A stretch of DNA of 64,000 nt, taken from Planomonospora sp. ID67723. Lineage in GTDB: Bacteria; Actinomycetota; Actinomycetes; Streptosporangiales; Streptosporangiaceae. Position 1 is the first letter of the stretch; every line of letters starts with the position of its first letter. The position numbers and the translations under genes were made by a program. Below the pieces are notes generated by a model. That model had not been told where the DNA came from. It did no database searches and saw nothing but the letters and a program-made list of their open reading frames with translations. The DNA is taken from the NCBI RefSeq assembly GCF_015711605.1, contig NZ_JABTEZ010000001.1:1268001-1332000 (forward strand), written 5' to 3'. Below, piece by piece: positions 24,952 through 32,984 of this stretch.

Positions 24952-27078
24952 TCACCGGACGCTGATCTTCGCGGACGTCACCGGGAGCAGGTCGGCGGTG
25001 GCGGGCACCACGACCTGGTACGTGCCGCGGGACAGCCTGCCGACGGTGTGGTACGCGCCGTGTGAGACGGTCACCGTTCTCACGGTGCGCCACCCGCCGC
25101 GGGAGTACTGCTGCACCCGCACGCGCTGCTTCTGCGGCGAGTCGACCCTGAAGGCCAGCCGCTGCTTTCCGCCCGCCGCCGTCACCCTCGGCCGGACCAG
25201 GACCGTTGCGGTCGGGCTGGTGCTGGCCTGCGCGATCGCGGTACCGGTGAACCGCGCGTATGCGAGGATCCCGGCGTTCACGCGCAGTGAGATGGCGGCG
25301 GTGCCGTCGTGGACGGCCACGTTCGCGCAGGTGTGGGCGGAGGCGCTGATCCTGCGGATGCACAGCCGGGCGGGACCGGTGACCGGGGCGCCGGAGGCGG
25401 TCTGGACGGTCACGGTCATCTTCACGGCCTGTCCGGGGGCCAGAGTGGTGCCGGACACGCTCAGCTCGGTGTCGGTGACCGCCGGGGGAGCAGGCTCCTC
25501 CGGCGCATCGGGGGTGGGGGTCGGCTGGCCGGAGTCGGCCGCGGTGACCGCGGTGAGCGGCTGGATCAGGCCGGCGCCGAAGAAGTCGTCTCGGCCGGCC
25601 GCGCCGAGGTCGTGCGCGGTGCCCACGAGCCGGGCGGCCACCTCGGAGACCCCCATCGCCGGGAACCTCGCGCGGATCAGCGCCGCGGCGGCGGCGACGT
25701 GCGGGGTGGCCATCGAGGTGCCGTCCATGTAGACGTACCGGCCCGAGGGGTAGGTGGACGCGACGTCCACGCCAGGGGCGGCCAGGTCGACGTAGGGTTT
25801 GTACCCGGAGAACACCGCGCGGGCATCGGTCTCGTCGGTGGCCGCGACCGTGATGAGATCGGGGTAGGCGGCCGGGTACTCCGTCGGGTTGCCGCAGTTC
25901 ACCCCGGGCATCGGGCTGGAGAGCGTCGCGCAGTCCCGCCCGGAGTTGCCCGCGGCGGCGACCACGACGACGTCCTTGCCGAGGGCGTAGTCGATCGCGG
26001 CCTTCAGCATGGGGTCGTCCTGGGGACCGCCCAGCGACAGGTTGACGACGGTCGCCCCGTGGTCCACGGCGTAGGCGATCCCCTGGGCGACGTCGGAGTT
26101 CCAGCCGCTACCCTCCGAGTCGAGCACCCGGACCGGCAGGATCCTGGCACCGGGCGCGAGACCGGCGACCCCCAGGCCGTTGCCCGCTCTCGCGGCGATG
26201 GTGCCGGCGACATGGGTGCCGTGCCCGTTCGGGTCGGTGCGCCCGTCGCCGCCGCTCGTCACGAGGTCGGCGCCGGGCAGGACGGCCCCGGTCAGGTCCG
26301 GGTGGGAGCCGTCCACACCGGTGTCGACGACGGCCACGGTCTGTCCCGTGCCGGTCGCCGACGTCCACGCGGCCTCTGCGGACAGCCGGTCCAGCGGCCA
26401 CTGGACGTAGCGGAACGTGTCGTTGGCGGTCGCGGCCGCCGCCGCCGTCGGTCCGGGTGCGGCGGTGCCGGCGGCGCCCTCGGTCGGGTCGGCGGCGGTG
26501 CCCTCGGCGGGGTCGGCGGCGGTGACCGGGCGGGGCTCGTCCGCGACGGAGACTTTCGAGTCGACGGTGACGGCGAGCACGTCGGGCGCGGTGCGGGCGT
26601 CGAGCACCGCTCCGGTGGCCTGCCGGCGGTCCTCGGCGGTGGTAACGGTGATCTTCGGTCGTCCGGCGGAGTCGGAGGTCAGGGTGACGACGCGGACCGG
26701 CCCGCGCTCCGGCGCGTCGGCGACGACCTCGGAGACCGGGCCGGTCAGGCCGGCCCGGTCCCGCGGCTTCCAGTCCTCGCGGGGGCGGGGGCGGGGACGA
26801 GGTCCGGGCGGTGCCGGCTGCCCGCCGCGGGGAGGGACGGCCGTGGTGGCGGGTGCGCTCACCGGGCCGTCCTCCGGCGTCGGAGGACGGGTTCCGGCGG
26901 GGGGAGGCGCGCTCACCGGACGGGCGTCCGGAGTCCGAGCGGAGGGAGTCGGTGCGACGGGGGCCGGTGCGGCGGCCGTACGGGCGGCCGGGGTGCCGGG
27001 GGAGCAGACGACGAGGCCGGCGGTGACCACCGCGGCGGCCACGGTGAGCGTACTCAGCGCGCGAATGACGGCTGGCAT
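24952..27078 (-). CDS. Secreted S8 (subtilisin-like) serine protease
   Basis: This 708-residue exoenzyme starts with a Sec signal (MPAVIRALSTLTVAAAVVTA) and then has about 110 residues of Pro/Ala-rich linker. A propeptide-like region follows, then the S8 catalytic domain with Asp in VAVVDTGVDGSHPDL, His in NGHGTHVAGTIAA and Ser in GTSMATPHVAAAAAL. The C-terminal 190 residues are two beta-rich segments of unknown role. ATG 27078 has GGAGGG 6 nt upstream. It probably degrades extracellular protein. Confidence 0.9.
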   Translation of the reverse strand: MPAVIRALSTLTVAAAVVTAGLVVCSPGTPAARTAAAPAPVAPTPSARTPDARPVSAPPPAGTRPPTPEDGPVSAPATTAVPPRGGQPAPPGPRPRPRPREDWKPRDRAGLTGPVSEVVADAPERGPVRVVTLTSDSAGRPKITVTTAEDRRQATGAVLDARTAPDVLAVTVDSKVSVADEPRPVTAADPAEGTAADPTEGAAGTAAPGPTAAAAATANDTFRYVQWPLDRLSAEAAWTSATGTGQTVAVVDTGVDGSHPDLTGAVLPGADLVTSGGDGRTDPNGHGTHVAGTIAARAGNGLGVAGLAPGARILPVRVLDSEGSGWNSDVAQGIAYAVDHGATVVNLSLGGPQDDPMLKAAIDYALGKDVVVVAAAGNSGRDCATLSSPMPGVNCGNPTEYPAAYPDLITVAATDETDARAVFSGYKPYVDLAAPGVDVASTYPSGRYVYMDGTSMATPHVAAAAALIRARFPAMGVSEVAARLVGTAHDLGAAGRDDFFGAGLIQPLTAVTAADSGQPTPTPDAPEEPAPPAVTDTELSVSGTTLAPGQAVKMTVTVQTASGAPVTGPARLCIRRISASAHTCANVAVHDGTAAISLRVNAGILAYARFTGTAIAQASTSPTATVLVRPRVTAAGGKQRLAFRVDSPQKQRVRVQQYSRGGWRTVRTVTVSHGAYHTVGRLSRGTYQVVVPATADLLPVTSAKISVR

Positions 27079-27265
27079 GGCAGACCCTCCATGGTCCGGT
27101 GACAAGCCATGCGCGGACCGTTCCGGCGGGGGCCGGTCAGCGCACCGTTCTCATCGGCCGCCTGCCGGGCCTGCTTAGCATTCACCGCGAGAGATTTCCG
27201 ATCCGCTCCCGAGCGTGATCGCCGGCGTGCCGTCCTGCGACGGTGGGGAGGGGCCGGCCGGTCTC

Positions 27266-27856
27266 TCAGCCGGGCGGATTCCTGTCGCGGCGGGTGCGGA
27301 GCTTGTGGCGGTTCCCGCAGCGGTCCATCGAGCACCAGCGCCGTGCCCCGGGGCGGGAGGTGTCGAGGAACAGCAGATAGCAGCGGTCGCCTTCGCACAT
27401 CCGCACCCGGTCCAGGGCGGGGCCTGCGAACAGTGCGATGGCGTCGCGGGCGACCGCGGACAGGAACTGCGCCCCGGTCACGGGCGGAGCCCAGGAGCGG
27501 GTGAGATCGGGCTCGATGACCGGAGCGGGCGGCGGTGCGGCGGCGGCCTCGTTCAGGGCGGCAAGGTCGGCCGCCGCGAAGGAGCGCGAACCCCCGGCCG
27601 CCCCGGCGGCGAGCCGCCGGACGGCAGCCCGCAACCGCCGGGCGGCGGCCAGCTCCTCTGCGGAGACCTCGACCGGGCCGCCGACGCCGAGCCTGGACCG
27701 GGGGATCCAGGCGGCGAGGTCCTCGGGCCGGTGGAGCTGCTCCCATCTCGCCAGCTCGCCCTCACCCCCGGTGAGGAGGAACTCCAGGCTCAGGGTCCCG
27801 GCGTCGAACCTGAAGCGCTGTCCGTCGAGGGCGGTGAGTTCCATGCCGCTTGCCAT
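27266..27856 (-). CDS. CGNR zinc-finger (ABATE-type) transcriptional regulator
   Basis: This 196-residue protein has an N-terminal ABATE-like domain (FDAGTLSLEFLLT ... EELAAARRLRAAVRRLA). A C-terminal CGNR zinc finger follows: RMCEGDRCYLLFLDTSR, then RRWCSMDRCGNRHK. The start ATG 27856 gives a product of normal length; GTG 27862 is an alternative, and no strong ribosome-binding site is visible. It is divergent from an NTF2-like gene with a perfect palindrome between them, which it probably binds. Confidence 0.85.
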   Translation of the reverse strand: MASGMELTALDGQRFRFDAGTLSLEFLLTGGEGELARWEQLHRPEDLAAWIPRSRLGVGGPVEVSAEELAAARRLRAAVRRLAAGAAGGSRSFAAADLAALNEAAAAPPPAPVIEPDLTRSWAPPVTGAQFLSAVARDAIALFAGPALDRVRMCEGDRCYLLFLDTSRPGARRWCSMDRCGNRHKLRTRRDRNPPG

Positions 27857-27879
27857 GTCCACGTGCCCAGTGTAACACT

Positions 27880-27902
27880 TGACACCGGTTAAACCGGTGT
27901 CA
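27880..27902. promoter_or_regulatory. Perfect 23-bp palindromic operator
   Basis: TGACACCGGTT-A-AACCGGTGTCA has exact 11-bp arms. It lies between the divergent CGNR regulator and the NTF2-like gene. A TTGACA box (27879-27884) overlaps the left arm. It is the likely binding site of the CGNR protein, controlling both genes. Confidence 0.7.
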
Positions 27903-27919
27903 GCGAGAAGGGGAACGCC

Positions 27920-28300
27920 ATGAGCCTGGAGAGCACACTGATCGAGCTGAGCGAGAAGGCGTGGGAGGCCAACCGGAACGGCGACGCCGAGTTCTACGCC
28001 CGCTTCCTCGTCGAGGCTCCGCTGAGCGTCTCGCAGTGGGGTCTGGTGGACGACCGCGAGGCGATCCTGCGGGGTTTCGCCGAGAACCGGAATCCCTACA
28101 CCCGGACGGAGCAGAGCGACCACCGGGTGGTCGCGCTCGGCGAGGACGGTGCGGTGCACACCAGCACCGTGGAGATCGACGTGCTGATGAACGGCACCGA
28201 GAAGCAGACCATGAGGGTCTTCGCCACCACCGCGTTCGTCCGCCGGGACGGCGAGTGGAAGGCCGCGCTGTTCCAGATCACCCCGGCCCCCGCCCGGTGA
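27920..28300 (+). CDS. NTF2-like / SnoaL-type small protein
   Basis: This 126-residue protein has the cone-shaped NTF2-like pattern: an N-terminal helix (LIELSEKAWEANRNGDAEFY), a middle helix-turn, and a C-terminal curved sheet ending in RVFATTAFVRRDGEWKAALF. The family includes polyketide cyclases, isomerases and many binding proteins, so the reaction is unknown. It shares its promoter region with the CGNR regulator and is probably its target. Confidence 0.8.
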   Translation: MSLESTLIELSEKAWEANRNGDAEFYARFLVEAPLSVSQWGLVDDREAILRGFAENRNPYTRTEQSDHRVVALGEDGAVHTSTVEIDVLMNGTEKQTMRVFATTAFVRRDGEWKAALFQITPAPAR

Positions 28301-28304
28301 CGGT

Positions 28305-28326
28305 TCCGCCGGTCGCTCGCGGCGGA
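28305..28326. terminator. Short hairpin between convergent genes
   Basis: A 7-bp stem TCCGCCG/CGGCGGA with an 8-nt loop lies between the NTF2-like stop and the Uma2 stop. It is a probable shared terminator. Confidence 0.45.
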
Positions 28327-28345
28327 CGGTCGGGGCGCGGGTCTC

Positions 28346-28984
28346 CTAGCGGGGCAGCGCGTCCAGGTCGATGTCGATCGGGAACGGGACCGGGACGGTC
28401 AGCCGGCCGTGGTGGATGCCGGTGAGGCCGTACGCGCACGTGGCCGGGTCGAGCTCGTAGACGTAGACGACGGGCTTGCCGTCGTTGTTCTCGACCCGCC
28501 ACAGATGGGCGATGCCGGCCTCGGCGTAGCGGGCCGGCTTGGTCTTGCGGTCGCGCTCCTCCGACTCGGGGGAGACCACCTCGACGACGAGGCGGACCTC
28601 GTCGGGGGTGTAGCAGGTGTGCTCGTCGTCGTCGGCCGCCGCCGCGTCGACGACCAGCACGTCGGGGCAGGGACGCGTACGGTGGCCGAGTTTGACGTCC
28701 ATCTGGTCCACGGCGGACATCTGCTCGGGGGCCAGGTCGCCGAGGGCCGCGGTGAGACCACGGATCATGCGCTGGTGGAAGCGTTTCTGGGGGGATATGA
28801 AGACGAGGGCTCCATCGATCAACTCGACGTGCTTGAAGAAGTCGGGCTCGCCGTTCGGTCCCTCCGGCGGGAGCCGGTCCAGGTCGTCGGCGGTCCATCC
28901 CCATGGGGGCGGGGCCGGCCAGTATTCAAGCGCGCTGCTCACGTCGGTCACCGTAGCATCGTCTCCGTCACCCTGAGTGTTCAT
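28346..28984 (-). CDS. Uma2 family (DUF820) PD-(D/E)XK-like protein
   Basis: This 212-residue protein of the Uma2 family is predicted to have a restriction-endonuclease-like fold. The core shows ELIDGALVFISP, RPCPDVLVVDAA, VRLVVEVVSPESEERDR and KTKPARYAEAGIAHLW, giving the E/D-x-K-type active site. The biological role of Uma2 proteins is unknown. ATG 28984 directly follows the TGA of the EamA gene (TGAATG), which suggests reinitiation; GTG 28951 is an alternative. Confidence 0.85.
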   Translation of the reverse strand: MNTQGDGDDATVTDVSSALEYWPAPPPWGWTADDLDRLPPEGPNGEPDFFKHVELIDGALVFISPQKRFHQRMIRGLTAALGDLAPEQMSAVDQMDVKLGHRTRPCPDVLVVDAAAADDDEHTCYTPDEVRLVVEVVSPESEERDRKTKPARYAEAGIAHLWRVENNDGKPVVYVYELDPATCAYGLTGIHHGRLTVPVPFPIDIDLDALPR

Positions 28985-29884
28985 TCAGACCGCTTCCGTT
29001 GCCCTCTCCGCATTGTCTCTCCGCCTGCTCCCAAGGGAAACGGTACGGCGCGAGCGGGTGCCGGCGTACAGCACGCCGGAGAGGATCAGGACGGCGGCGG
29101 CGAGCTTGGCCGCCGAGACCGGTTCGCCGGTGGCCAGGGCGGCCGAGGACATGCCGAAGACCGGGACGAGCAGGCTGTACGGGGCGACCACCGAGGCGTC
29201 GTAGCGCTTGAGCAGGAATCCCCAGACGCCGAAACCGCCGAGGGTGGAGACCAGCGCCACGTAGAGCACCGAGAGGCTGCCCTCGACGGAGAACTCCAGC
29301 CGGGGCACGCCCTCGACCAGCAGGGACAGCACCGCCATGGGCACCGCGGCGACCGCGCTCAGCCAGACCATGAAGCGGAAGGAGTCGGGCGGTGCGGCCT
29401 TCCTGACCGCGATGTTCCCGGCGCCCCAGGCGAAGGCCGCCCCGACGACCAGGAGGAATGCGCCGACCGGTCCGCCGCCGCCCAGGTCGGCCGCGACCAG
29501 CGCCAGCCCGGCGAACGCCACCGCCATCCCGGTCACCCTGCGGGCGGTGATCCGCTCCTTCAGCAGGGCGGCCGCGAGCACCACCGTGAAGACGGCCTGG
29601 ACCTGGACGACGAGCGAGGTGAGCCCGGCGGGCATGCCGGCGCGCATTCCCAGGAGCAGCAGGCCGTACTGGGCCACGCCGAGCGTGGCCCCGGCGGCGA
29701 GGACCCTGCGCCAGGGCACCCCGGGCCCGCCGGTGAACAGCAGGGCGGGGAAGGCCGCCAGGCCGAACCGGAGCGCGACGTAGAGCAGCGGCGGGAAGTG
29801 CCTGAGGCCGGCCTCCATGACGACGAAGTTGAATCCCCAGACGGCGGCGAGGCCGATGGCGAGCGCGAGGTGGCGGGTCTGCAT
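28985..29884 (-). CDS. EamA/DMT family transporter
   Basis: This 299-residue protein has ten predicted helices in two EamA repeats. Landmarks are AIGLAAVWGFNFVVMEAGL, the repeat-1 end LLKERITARRVTGM and the repeat-2 VVAPYSLLVPVFGMSSAAL. DMT proteins export amino acids or other metabolites; the substrate is unknown. It is divergent from a LysR regulator, its likely controller, and directly joined to the Uma2 gene. Confidence 0.92.
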   Translation of the reverse strand: MQTRHLALAIGLAAVWGFNFVVMEAGLRHFPPLLYVALRFGLAAFPALLFTGGPGVPWRRVLAAGATLGVAQYGLLLLGMRAGMPAGLTSLVVQVQAVFTVVLAAALLKERITARRVTGMAVAFAGLALVAADLGGGGPVGAFLLVVGAAFAWGAGNIAVRKAAPPDSFRFMVWLSAVAAVPMAVLSLLVEGVPRLEFSVEGSLSVLYVALVSTLGGFGVWGFLLKRYDASVVAPYSLLVPVFGMSSAALATGEPVSAAKLAAAVLILSGVLYAGTRSRRTVSLGSRRRDNAERATEAV

Positions 29885-29958
29885 CCTCTCAGCATGATTT
29901 TTCTGGATAGTTCAGCACAAGCAAGAATTCCTTCGTCCCACCGTTTAGGATCGCTTAC

Positions 29959-30924
29959 ATGTTGGATCTCAACCGGCTGAAGGCCCTGCATGCCGTGGCC
30001 GTCTACGGATCGGTGGGCGCGGCGGCCGACGCGCTCATGGTGACCCCCTCCGCGGTCTCGCAGCAGCTCGCCAAGCTGGAGCGGGAGACCGGCGCGACCC
30101 TGCTGGAGCGCAACGGGCGCGGGGTGCGGCTGACCGACGCGGCAGGACTGCTGGCCGACCACGCCGAGCGCATCCTCGCCCTGGTCGAGACCGCCGAGGC
30201 GGACTTCGAGGCGCTGCGCGGAGCGGTGGTGGGGCGGTTGAGCATCGGCGCGTTCCCCACGGCCGCCCGGGGGCTGCTCCCGCAGGCCCTGATGCGGCTG
30301 CAGGAGCGCCACCCCGACCTGGGGCTCCGGCTCCACGAGCGGGAGCCCGAGCGGCAGCTCCGCGAGGTGTCCCGGGGCGAGCTCGACCTGGCGGTGATCC
30401 AGGACTGGGTGAACCGGCCGATGGCCGTTCCCGAGGGCCTGTCCCGCGCGACGCTCTTCGACGACGTGGCCGACGTGATCCTGCCCGCGGGCCACCCCCT
30501 GGCCGACCGCGCCGAGATCGAGCTGCACGAGCTGTACGGGGACCGCTGGATCAGCGGCTCGCCCGGCACGGTCTGCCACGACTGGCTGGTCTACACGCTC
30601 CGCGCGGCCGAACTGGAGCCGGAGATCACCTGCATGGCCGACGAATATCCGACCCAGCTCGCCCTCGTCGCCGCCGGACAGGGATGCGCGATCGTCCCCC
30701 GCCTCGGGCGGGGTGTCTTCCCCGAGGGAGTGCGGGCCGTCGCGGTCCGGCCCCGCCCGATCCGCAGGATCTATGCGGTCTGGCGGAGCGACGCGGCCCG
30801 CCGCCCGGCGATCCGCGCCGCCGTCGACGCGCTCAAGGCGGTCTCGGCCGGTTTCCAGCCCCAGCCGGCCCCGGACCGCGCGGGCGGGCCGGTCTCCGTG
30901 TCGGTGCTCCCTACCAATGGGTAG
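29959..30924 (+). CDS. LysR-family transcriptional regulator
   Basis: This 321-residue protein has an N-terminal winged HTH (RLKALHAVAVYGSVGAAADA, then TPSAVSQQLAKLERETGATL) and a periplasmic-binding-protein-like effector domain from about residue 90 (GRLSIGAFPTAARGLLPQAL). Only 74 bases separate it from the divergent EamA gene, the usual layout for a LysR protein controlling its neighbour. The effector is unknown. Confidence 0.92.
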   Translation: MLDLNRLKALHAVAVYGSVGAAADALMVTPSAVSQQLAKLERETGATLLERNGRGVRLTDAAGLLADHAERILALVETAEADFEALRGAVVGRLSIGAFPTAARGLLPQALMRLQERHPDLGLRLHEREPERQLREVSRGELDLAVIQDWVNRPMAVPEGLSRATLFDDVADVILPAGHPLADRAEIELHELYGDRWISGSPGTVCHDWLVYTLRAAELEPEITCMADEYPTQLALVAAGQGCAIVPRLGRGVFPEGVRAVAVRPRPIRRIYAVWRSDAARRPAIRAAVDALKAVSAGFQPQPAPDRAGGPVSVSVLPTNG

Positions 30925-30936
30925 GCTGTCGGCACC

Positions 30937-31575
30937 ATGGCTGAGACCACTGTCGTTCATCTCCTGCGCCACGGCGAGGTGCACAACCCCGCCAACGTTC
31001 TGTACGGCAGGCTGCCGGACTACCACTTGTCGGAGAACGGCAGGCTGATGGCGGAGACCGTCGCCAAGTCGATCGCCGGACGCGACGTCGTCGCCCTCTT
31101 CTCCTCCCCGCTGGAGCGGGCCCAGGAGACCGCGGCCCCGCTCGCCGCGGCCTTCGGCCTGGAGGTCGGCCTCGACGAGCGGCTCATCGAGGCCGCCAAC
31201 GTCTTCGAGGGCGTCTGCGTGGGCAACGGCGACGGGGTGTTCCGCAACCCGCGCCACTACCGTCACCTGTGGAACCCGCTCCGCCCCTCCTGGGGCGAGC
31301 CGTACGCCGAGGTGGTCGCGCGGATGCGCGGGGCGGTCCTCGCCGCCCGCGCCGCGGCGCGCGGCCACGAGGCGGTGCTGGTCAGTCACCAGCTCCCCAT
31401 CTGGATCATCCGGCTCGCCGCGGAGGGCCGGCGCCTGGTGCACGACCCGCGCCGCAGGCAGTGCGGGCTCGCCAGTCTGACCAGCTTCACCTTCGAAGGA
31501 GACCGCCTGGCCAGCGTGGGGTACGGCGAGCCGGCGGCCGCGCTCGTCAAGCGCCCCACTGTGCCGGGCGCGTGA
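30937..31575 (+). CDS. Histidine phosphatase superfamily protein (phosphoglycerate mutase-like)
   Basis: This 212-residue protein has the catalytic LLRHGEVHNP at its start (RHG), SSPLERAQETA, and a second His in VLVSHQLPIWI. The same gene precedes the cytochrome c maturation genes in mycobacteria, so a link with that pathway is plausible but the substrate is unknown. ATG 30937 follows the LysR stop by 12 bases. Confidence 0.9.
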   Translation: MAETTVVHLLRHGEVHNPANVLYGRLPDYHLSENGRLMAETVAKSIAGRDVVALFSSPLERAQETAAPLAAAFGLEVGLDERLIEAANVFEGVCVGNGDGVFRNPRHYRHLWNPLRPSWGEPYAEVVARMRGAVLAARAAARGHEAVLVSHQLPIWIIRLAAEGRRLVHDPRRRQCGLASLTSFTFEGDRLASVGYGEPAAALVKRPTVPGA

Positions 31576-31579
31576 CCCC

Positions 31580-31605
31580 GCCGGTAGAGTGACTGCTCTA
31601 CCGGC
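31580..31605. promoter_or_regulatory. Perfect 10-bp hairpin before resA-like gene
   Basis: GCCGGTAGAG and CTCTACCGGC flank the loop TGACTG just before a GGGAGA ribosome-binding site and ATG 31632. It could be a partial terminator that lowers readthrough from the phosphatase gene, or an operator. Confidence 0.55.
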
Positions 31606-31631
31606 TGTAGTACAGGGAGATCCTTCCACCG

Positions 31632-32210
31632 ATGCGCGCCAAACCGTTCGCCGCCGCCGCGCTGCTCGTCGTCGCCGCCGCCACGGCCGGGTGCGCCGGG
31701 AGCCAGGCGTCGCAGCCTCAGGCGGGGGACACCCGCTTCGTGGCGGGGGACGGGAAGATCACCGTGTTCGCCGCCGCCGACCGCAAGGCCGCCCCCGCGG
31801 TGGAGGGGCCGACCCTCACCGAGGGCACCGCCTCGCTCGCCGCGCACAAGGGCAAGGTCGTCGTGATCAACTTCTGGGCCTCCTGGTGCGCGCCCTGCCG
31901 GGCCGAGGCCCCCGTCCTGGCGGACGTCGCCGCCAGGACCAAGGCGGACGGCGTGGAGTTCCTCGGCGTCGACTTCAAGGACGACAAGGCCAGGGCGCTC
32001 GCCTTCGAGAAGAACCAGAAGCCCGGCTATCCCAGCATCTTCGACCAGCCGGGCAAGGTCGCACTGGCCTTCCAGGGCACGGTCCCCCCGGCGGCCATCC
32101 CCTCGACCCTGATCATCGACCGCCAGGGCCGCATCGCCGCGCGTGCCCTCGGCGCGGTCAGATACACCGACCTGCTCGACGCGGTCACCAGGATCAGCGA
32201 TGAGAAGTAG
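31632..32210 (+). CDS. resA: TlpA/ResA-like thiol-disulfide lipoprotein for cytochrome c maturation
   Basis: This 192-residue protein has a signal with a lipobox (VVAAATAGC) and is expected to be anchored outside the membrane. The thioredoxin fold carries WASWCAPCRAEAP (CxxC), and the cis-Pro is in GTVPPAAIPSTLIID. It reduces apocytochrome c haem-binding cysteines, taking electrons from CcdA. It is the first gene of the resA-ccdA-resB-ccsB run. Confidence 0.92.
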   Translation: MRAKPFAAAALLVVAAATAGCAGSQASQPQAGDTRFVAGDGKITVFAAADRKAAPAVEGPTLTEGTASLAAHKGKVVVINFWASWCAPCRAEAPVLADVAARTKADGVEFLGVDFKDDKARALAFEKNQKPGYPSIFDQPGKVALAFQGTVPPAAIPSTLIIDRQGRIAARALGAVRYTDLLDAVTRISDEK

Positions 32211-32249
32211 GCCGGAGCCGTTCCGACGCCGCCGAGCGGAGCCGCCGCG

Positions 32250-32984
32250 ATGAGCGCCGACCTGGTGGGCACGGTGGCGAGCGGCTCGCTCGCCCTCGCG
32301 CTGCCGATCGCACTCGCCGCCGGGCTGGTGTCGTTCCTGTCGCCGTGCGTGCTGCCGCTGGTCCCCGGATACCTGTCCTACGTCACCGGGATGAGCACCG
32401 ACCCCCGCCGGGGCCGGATGACCCTGGGCATGGTGCTGTTCGTCCTCGGCTTCGCCGCCGTGTTCGTGGCCCAGGGGGCGCTTCTCGGAGGACTGGGCGC
32501 GGTGCTGTTCGGCAACATCGACGGCATCACCCGGGTGCTCGGGGCGCTCACGATCGTGCTGGGGCTCGCCTTCATGGGATTCGTCCCGGGCCTCCAGCGG
32601 GACGTCCGCGTCCACCGGCTCCCGGCCGCCGGGCTCGCCGGGGCGCCGCTGCTGGGCGTGGTGTTCGGCCTCGGCTGGACCCCCTGCATCGGCCCCACCC
32701 TCGGGGTCGTGCTCACCCTCGGTGTGACCGAGGGCAGCGCCGGGCGCGGCGCGCTCCTCGCCTTCGGTTACGCGCTCGGGCTCGGCCTGCCGTTCGTGGC
32801 CGCGGGGCTGGCCTACCGCAGGGCGCTGCACGCGTTCAAGGCGGTCCGCCGCCACTCACAGCTGATCACCCGGGTGGGCGGGGCCATGCTGGTCGCCGTC
32901 GGCCTGCTGCTCGTCACCGGTCTCTGGACGGAGCTCGTCGCGACGATGCAGGGGTGGATCGGCGGATTCCAGCCGGTGATCTGA
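32250..32984 (+). CDS. ccdA: Cytochrome c biogenesis protein CcdA
   Basis: This 244-residue protein has six membrane helices. The redox cysteines lie in LSPCVLPLVPGYLSYVTG and GWTPCIGPTLGVVLTL. It passes reducing power from cytoplasmic thioredoxin to the outside ResA-like protein. Its stop overlaps the resB ATG by one base (TGATG). Confidence 0.94.
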   Translation: MSADLVGTVASGSLALALPIALAAGLVSFLSPCVLPLVPGYLSYVTGMSTDPRRGRMTLGMVLFVLGFAAVFVAQGALLGGLGAVLFGNIDGITRVLGALTIVLGLAFMGFVPGLQRDVRVHRLPAAGLAGAPLLGVVFGLGWTPCIGPTLGVVLTLGVTEGSAGRGALLAFGYALGLGLPFVAAGLAYRRALHAFKAVRRHSQLITRVGGAMLVAVGLLLVTGLWTELVATMQGWIGGFQPVI

